Source: Gammaproteobacteria bacterium (GTDB lineage: Bacteria > Pseudomonadota > Gammaproteobacteria > Burkholderiales > Burkholderiaceae_C). From it: a stretch of 64,000 nt of DNA. The notes below the pieces were generated by a model, which ran no database searches, was not told where the DNA came from, and worked only from the letters and a program-made list of their open reading frames with translations. Position 1 is the first letter of the stretch; the number at the start of each line of letters is the position of its first letter. This document shows positions 60,643 through 64,000 of this stretch, in pieces. The translations under genes and the position numbers were made by a program. The stretch lies in the NCBI GenBank assembly GCA_018828125.1, contig JAHJWB010000016.1:62001-126000 (forward strand). Direction: 5' to 3'.

Positions 60643-62784
60643 TCAGAACGCCACTTTCACCCCCACCGTCACATTCCGCCCCATCAGGGGCGCGGCGTTC
60701 TTGATGAATGAGGTGTGGGCATACGCCAAGCGGTCCGTCAGGTTGTTGGCCTTCAGGTACGCCTGCCAGGGCGATCCATTGCTCAGCTGGCCGTTGTAGC
60801 TCACGCCCAGGTTCAACATGCCGTAGCCGGGGGTGGCGGTTTCAAAATCGGCCACGCGGTTTTGGCGGGCGACTTGGACCCACTCGACCTGGCCTTCCCA
60901 GGCTTGCCAGTTGGCGTCCATCCGAATACCGGCGCGCGTAGCGGGGATGCGGGGCAGCAAACCGCCGCCGTCGGCCAGCCTGGCGCGCACGGTGTCGCCG
61001 AACAGCGTGACGCCCAGGTTGCGGTTGATGCGCTGGCGCACCTGGCCTTCGATGCCAGTGAAGGTGGCGTCGGCCTGGCTGTATTGCAGCAGTTGCAGGC
61101 CATCGACTTCATCCAGGGTGCGGCCATAGATGTAGTTGTTGATGCGGTTGCGGAAGACGCTGACGCCAAAGGTGGTGTCGCCCGCCGTCTTCTTCAGGCT
61201 GACGTCGATGTTCTGCGAGATCTCGGACTTCAGGTTGGCGTTGCCGCGCTCGTACGTGCTGGTGGCCATGTGCAGGCCTTGGGCGTACAGCTCTTCGGCG
61301 GTGGGGGCGCGACTGGCCCGGGTGAAGGAGGTGCCGACCTGGTAGCCGGGCGTGAACTTCCACACCGCGCCCAGCGATGCGGACGTGCCGTTGTGGCTGC
61401 GTTCGATGCCGCTGGCCTGGGCCTCGGCCGTCTGGCGGTCGTGGCGCAGGGCGGCTTCAAATCGCCAGTCGCCCAGGCGGTATTCCTCCAGCGCAAAGAT
61501 GCCGAGCTTGCGGGTGATGGTGGGCTCGACGTAGGCTTCTTCGCCGTCGGCGGTGAACTTGCGCTGTGAGGTTTGCAGGCCAATGACGCCCTTGAACCCG
61601 GCAATGGGGTTGTGTTGCAGCTCGACGCGGGTGTCGTAGGCCTTGTTTTGGAAGGTGGTGCTGATGGCGCCGTCTTCGACTTCGTCGTGCACGTAGTCCG
61701 TCACCCCCGCGCGCAGGCGCAGGGCCGAGAAACCCGCAAAGGGGTTGCGCAGCTCGCCGCGGATGTCAAAGCGTTCGCTGCGCAGGTCGACCACGGGCAC
61801 GTCGCCATGTTCGTGATCGTGGTCATGGTCGTGGTCGTCCTCTCCTTCGTCATGGTCATGCGATCCGCAGTGCAGGCTGTTGCCGTGGGTGTGGCAGCCT
61901 TCAAAGCTGTGGTTGTGGCCAGGCAGGCCATATTTGGCAGTCTGGCGGGTGTAGGCGGCGCCCAGGTAGCCGCGGTCACCCACCCACGACAGGCCCACGC
62001 TGCCGGTATCGGTGCGGTTGAAGCTGCCCAGCACCTTGCGGGTGGGTTCGCCCTCGGGCGCCCAGCCCTTGCCGACGCGGTAGTCGCCCGCGTCGCGTGC
62101 CACGCCTTCCACGTGCACCGCCAGGTTGCCGGTGCCGCCGGTCAGCGAGAAGGCACCCGCTGCCTCGCGGGCGCCGGTGTTGGCGCGCAACTCGGCGCTT
62201 CCTTCAACGCCTTTTGGGGGCACGGCGGTGGGCACCTTGCCGTCGAGCACGTTGACCACGCCACCCACGGCGCCGTTGCCATACAGCAGCGCAGACGGGC
62301 CGCGCAGCACTTCGATCTGCGTGGCCAGCAGGGGCTCGGACACCACGGCGTGGTCGGGGCTGATGGTGGAGGCGTCGTGCAACTCGGCTCCGTCGCTCAG
62401 CACCTTGACGCGCGGGCCGTCCATGCCGCGAATGATGGGACGGCTGGCGCCTGCGCCAAAGTGGCTGCTGGTGATGCCGGGCTCGCTGTTGAGCGTCTCG
62501 CCCAGGGTGGCCTCTCGGCGGCGCACCAGTTCATCGCCCTCCAGCACGGTGACGGGCGTGGTCATGTCATTGGCGCCCAGTTGCAGGCCGCTGGCAGAGA
62601 CGGTGACGGGCGGCAGGCTGGCAGAAGCGCCTTGTTGTGACGCCGCCGCTTGAGAAGCGGGTGAAGTACCCTGCTGCGCGTGCGCTACGCCCGTGCCCGC
62701 CAGTGCGAGGATCGCAGCCAGAGCAATGGGGTGAAGGACTGGGTAGCAAAGGGTCGACTGGTGGGTGTGCTTGTGATGTGTCAT
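60643..62784 (-). CDS. znuD: TonB-dependent receptor, ZnuD-like zinc uptake
   Basis: 713 residues from ATG 62784. Signal peptide to about 37 (ALAGTGVAHAQQ), plug domain with PVTVLEGDELVRRREATLGE, GASRPIIRGMDGPRVKVLSD and LRGPSALLYGNGAVGGVVNV, then a 22-strand barrel ending VTVGVKVAF. A loop at about 290-327 is rich in His, Asp and Cys (HNHSFEGCHTHG, HCGSHDHDEG, HDHDHDHEHGD), the hallmark of ZnuD-like zinc receptors. Neighbouring His-rich and DUF3299 proteins support a zinc role. No clear Zur box was recognised upstream. Confidence 0.9.
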   Translation of the reverse strand: MTHHKHTHQSTLCYPVLHPIALAAILALAGTGVAHAQQGTSPASQAAASQQGASASLPPVTVSASGLQLGANDMTTPVTVLEGDELVRRREATLGETLNSEPGITSSHFGAGASRPIIRGMDGPRVKVLSDGAELHDASTISPDHAVVSEPLLATQIEVLRGPSALLYGNGAVGGVVNVLDGKVPTAVPPKGVEGSAELRANTGAREAAGAFSLTGGTGNLAVHVEGVARDAGDYRVGKGWAPEGEPTRKVLGSFNRTDTGSVGLSWVGDRGYLGAAYTRQTAKYGLPGHNHSFEGCHTHGNSLHCGSHDHDEGEDDHDHDHDHEHGDVPVVDLRSERFDIRGELRNPFAGFSALRLRAGVTDYVHDEVEDGAISTTFQNKAYDTRVELQHNPIAGFKGVIGLQTSQRKFTADGEEAYVEPTITRKLGIFALEEYRLGDWRFEAALRHDRQTAEAQASGIERSHNGTSASLGAVWKFTPGYQVGTSFTRASRAPTAEELYAQGLHMATSTYERGNANLKSEISQNIDVSLKKTAGDTTFGVSVFRNRINNYIYGRTLDEVDGLQLLQYSQADATFTGIEGQVRQRINRNLGVTLFGDTVRARLADGGGLLPRIPATRAGIRMDANWQAWEGQVEWVQVARQNRVADFETATPGYGMLNLGVSYNGQLSNGSPWQAYLKANNLTDRLAYAHTSFIKNAAPLMGRNVTVGVKVAF

Positions 62785-63201
62785 GGCTGCAATCAAAAAG
62801 GGGCGTGCCCAGCGGCACGCGGTGTCTTACCATGGGCAAAACACCAATGAAATATGAGTAAAAAGTGCCTCTAGCGCTTTATGGATAAGCGCTAGCAGCT
62901 ATCAAAAAAGCAGTCTTGTGCAACGAGAGGCCAGTACCCCACGGCATGCGAACAAGGCGTCAGATCAACACGTGTGGAGGCCCGGAACAGCGCAGTACAA
63001 AACCCATGGCGTGCCCGCCCCGGGGTTTGCGAGCCAAATGTTTCCGGGTCTTCTGGGGTGCAGATCTGAAGCCACGCGTTATGCGGCGTGGCGCAGTGGG
63101 GGTTCAAGCCCGATAAACCGCCTGATGCCTTGCCGCAATCGCAGCGAAATGCAGCAGGCAGGCAGGCTTCACGGCTTAACTGGCTGAACCCGTCACCCTC
63201 T
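62785..63201. other. Gap upstream of znuD
   Basis: About 415 bases. Should contain the znuD promoter near 62790-62860; a palindromic repeat stands at 62865-62911. The remainder, to the end of the His-rich protein gene, has no supported gene. Confidence 0.4.
62865..62911 (+). repeat. TAGCGCTT palindromic repeat, near-perfect copy
   Basis: CTAGCGCTT, loop TATGGAT, AAGCGCTAG, then CAGCTATCAAAAAAGC. Identical in stem and loop to the core of the copy at 40883. Confidence 0.8.
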
Positions 63202-63798
63202 TCACCCCGCCGCAGGGGGGGCGCGCGCGTGAAAAAGCGCGACATGCCGGGCCGCCGCGCTGGAGGGCCGGTGTGCCGCCGGTGCGTGCGCAAGCACCAG
63301 GGCGGCCAGCGCCATGGGGGCGCTGTGCAAGGCGTCGCCCAACGCCAGTTGGTCGAGCAAGAGGCAATCCACCGGCGCGTGGTGGGCCAGCAGCCGGTCG
63401 AGCAGGCTGTGGGCGTGGTCGCCGGTGGGGTTCTGGTGTTGGTGCGCGTGCGCTGTCTGCTCAGTGGCCTTACCGCCAGGGTCGGCGGTGGATATCGACA
63501 GTGCGTGGCCCGCAAGCAGTGCCAAACCCTGCGCAGCCTGGACCGCAGGGGCCATGGCCTGAGCAGTGGGTGCGCCGGGCAACGCCTTGGCATGTAGGAC
63601 CTGGTGCAACCGACCCAGCGTGGGCACCACCACCAAGGCCAGCAGCAGCCACACCAGCGCAGCCTGCGTCCAAAGGTGACGTTGGCGTTGGCTGTGGGTG
63701 GTGGTGGCCCGCGCGCGCAGCCCTGCCCGGCCAAGCACGGATGCCTGGCTGGCTATTGGCGCTGCGGGGCGCGGCGGTTGGGGGTGGGTGCGACGCAC
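63202..63798 (-). CDS. His-rich membrane protein next to znuD, unknown function
   Basis: 198 residues from GTG 63798. One membrane helix (about 46-64). Then a His-rich segment (TAHAHQHQNPTGDHAHSLLD) and LLAHHAPVDCLLLDQLALGD, which recall small proteins found beside zinc or copper receptor genes. Ends in an Ala/Pro/His-rich tail. A role in zinc handling is inferred from the composition and position between DUF3299 and ZnuD. Confidence 0.65.
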   Translation of the reverse strand: MRRTHPQPPRPAAPIASQASVLGRAGLRARATTTHSQRQRHLWTQAALVWLLLALVVVPTLGRLHQVLHAKALPGAPTAQAMAPAVQAAQGLALLAGHALSISTADPGGKATEQTAHAHQHQNPTGDHAHSLLDRLLAHHAPVDCLLLDQLALGDALHSAPMALAALVLAHAPAAHRPSSAAARHVALFHARAPPAAG

Positions 63799-63847
63799 GG
63801 ATGGTTCAGTGGGCAGGATTCAAAGGTTGATGGGCCGTTGGCGGGCG

Positions 63848-64000
63848 TTACTTCACCGGCACCGCTTCGACCACGCGGTAGTACAGGCCGTACTGGTCGT
63901 TGGTGAGCACGGTGAACTTGCCTTCGACCACCACCGGTTCCATGGAGTAGCGCACGGGGGTTTTGGCTTTGACTTCGATCATGCTTTCGGGGCCGCCCGG
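63848..64000 (-). CDS. DUF3299 family protein, N-terminus cut by window edge
   Basis: Only the last 50 residues are visible: PGGPESMIEVKAKTPVRYSM leading to VVEGKFTVLTNDQYGLYYRV and VEAVPVK. The pattern fits the C-terminus of DUF3299 proteins, usually exported lipoproteins encoded beside zinc transport genes. Continues beyond 64000. Confidence 0.7.
   Translation of the reverse strand, partial: PGGPESMIEVKAKTPVRYSMEPVVVEGKFTVLTNDQYGLYYRVVEAVPVK

Noticed and set aside
62892-63734. Minus-strand frame of 280 codons beside the His-rich protein
   Set aside because: A different frame of the same DNA; the 63202-63798 frame has a membrane helix and His-rich pattern, while this one is Cys/Arg/Pro-rich noise.
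1-64000. CRISPR arrays, tRNA or rRNA genes, intact insertion sequences, replication origin
   Set aside because: No regular direct-repeat array, cloverleaf, rRNA motif, transposase or iteron/DnaA cluster was recognised by eye. A tRNAscan or IS search could still find something missed.

Overview
The window looks like chromosomal DNA from a betaproteobacterium of the order Burkholderiales, most likely family Comamonadaceae (the Acidovorax / Hydrogenophaga / Rhodoferax neighbourhood). The grounds are the gene content (a narXL-narKK-narGHJI locus followed by a parvulin and a carbonic anhydrase gene, a KfrA-integrase pair, a ZnuD-type receptor), high GC content with strong codon bias, and a scattered intergenic palindrome built on TAGCGCTT / AAGCGCTA that I associate with this family. 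The genus cannot be fixed from the sequence alone.

Region 1 (1-5366) is a probable defence island read leftward. It holds a complete three-gene ABC-three-component (ABC-3C) operon: a PD-(D/E)XK nuclease fused to an ABC-3C C-terminal domain, a small middle component and a DUF3732 SMC/Rad50-like ATPase. Both junctions are ATGA overlaps. Downstream lie a decayed DUF305 gene, a decayed H-NS gene, and a DUF91/NucS-like nuclease gene cut by the window edge.

Region 2 (5367-22667) is a dissimilatory nitrate respiration and nitric-oxide stress locus. ytfE (RIC, iron-sulfur repair) and nnrS are divergent from nsrR, with palindromic NsrR-like sites between them. narX-narL follow, then an FNR-type box, two nitrate/nitrite transporters, narGHJI, a parvulin isomerase, a beta-carbonic anhydrase and a conserved small protein. 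The layout suggests that low oxygen (FNR), nitrate (NarXL) and NO (NsrR) jointly control one respiratory block.

Region 3 (22668-36801) starts with a 720-base gene-free stretch and a membrane-protein/DedA pair. A LysR regulator is then divergent from a six-gene redox set: siderophore-interacting flavoprotein, glutathione transferase, DUF4405 membrane protein, NmrA-type reductase, ferric-reductase-like protein and an exported metallo-beta-lactamase-fold protein. Next come an OmpR/QseC-type two-component system and three exported proteins, one of them a PEBP-YHYH fusion. An identical ATGAC-N6-GTCAT site lies upstream of both the regulator gene and the exported-protein cluster.

Region 4 (36802-39750) looks like a small integrated element: a tyrosine recombinase divergent from a KfrA-like coiled-coil DNA-binding protein with palindromes between them, plus a lone DUF2384 (MbcA/ParS/Xre) antitoxin-like gene.

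Region 5 (39750-64000) reads as ordinary chromosome and carries all copies I could find of the family-type palindromic repeat. It encodes an SDR enzyme; MATE, MaoC, MFS and MarR genes; a thioesterase with glyoxalase I; an OmpA-like protein; ChaC; a SodC lipoprotein; a Tat-exported molybdenum hydroxylase with its iron-sulfur subunit and a MocA-like maturation protein; TetR; PdxH; a VOC protein; an AEC transporter; pirin with an FMN reductase; LysR; a cold-type RRM protein; a PAS-GGDEF protein; and a zinc-uptake group (ZnuD-like receptor with a His-rich loop, a His-rich membrane protein and a DUF3299 protein cut by the edge). I found no rRNA, tRNA, CRISPR array or intact insertion sequence.
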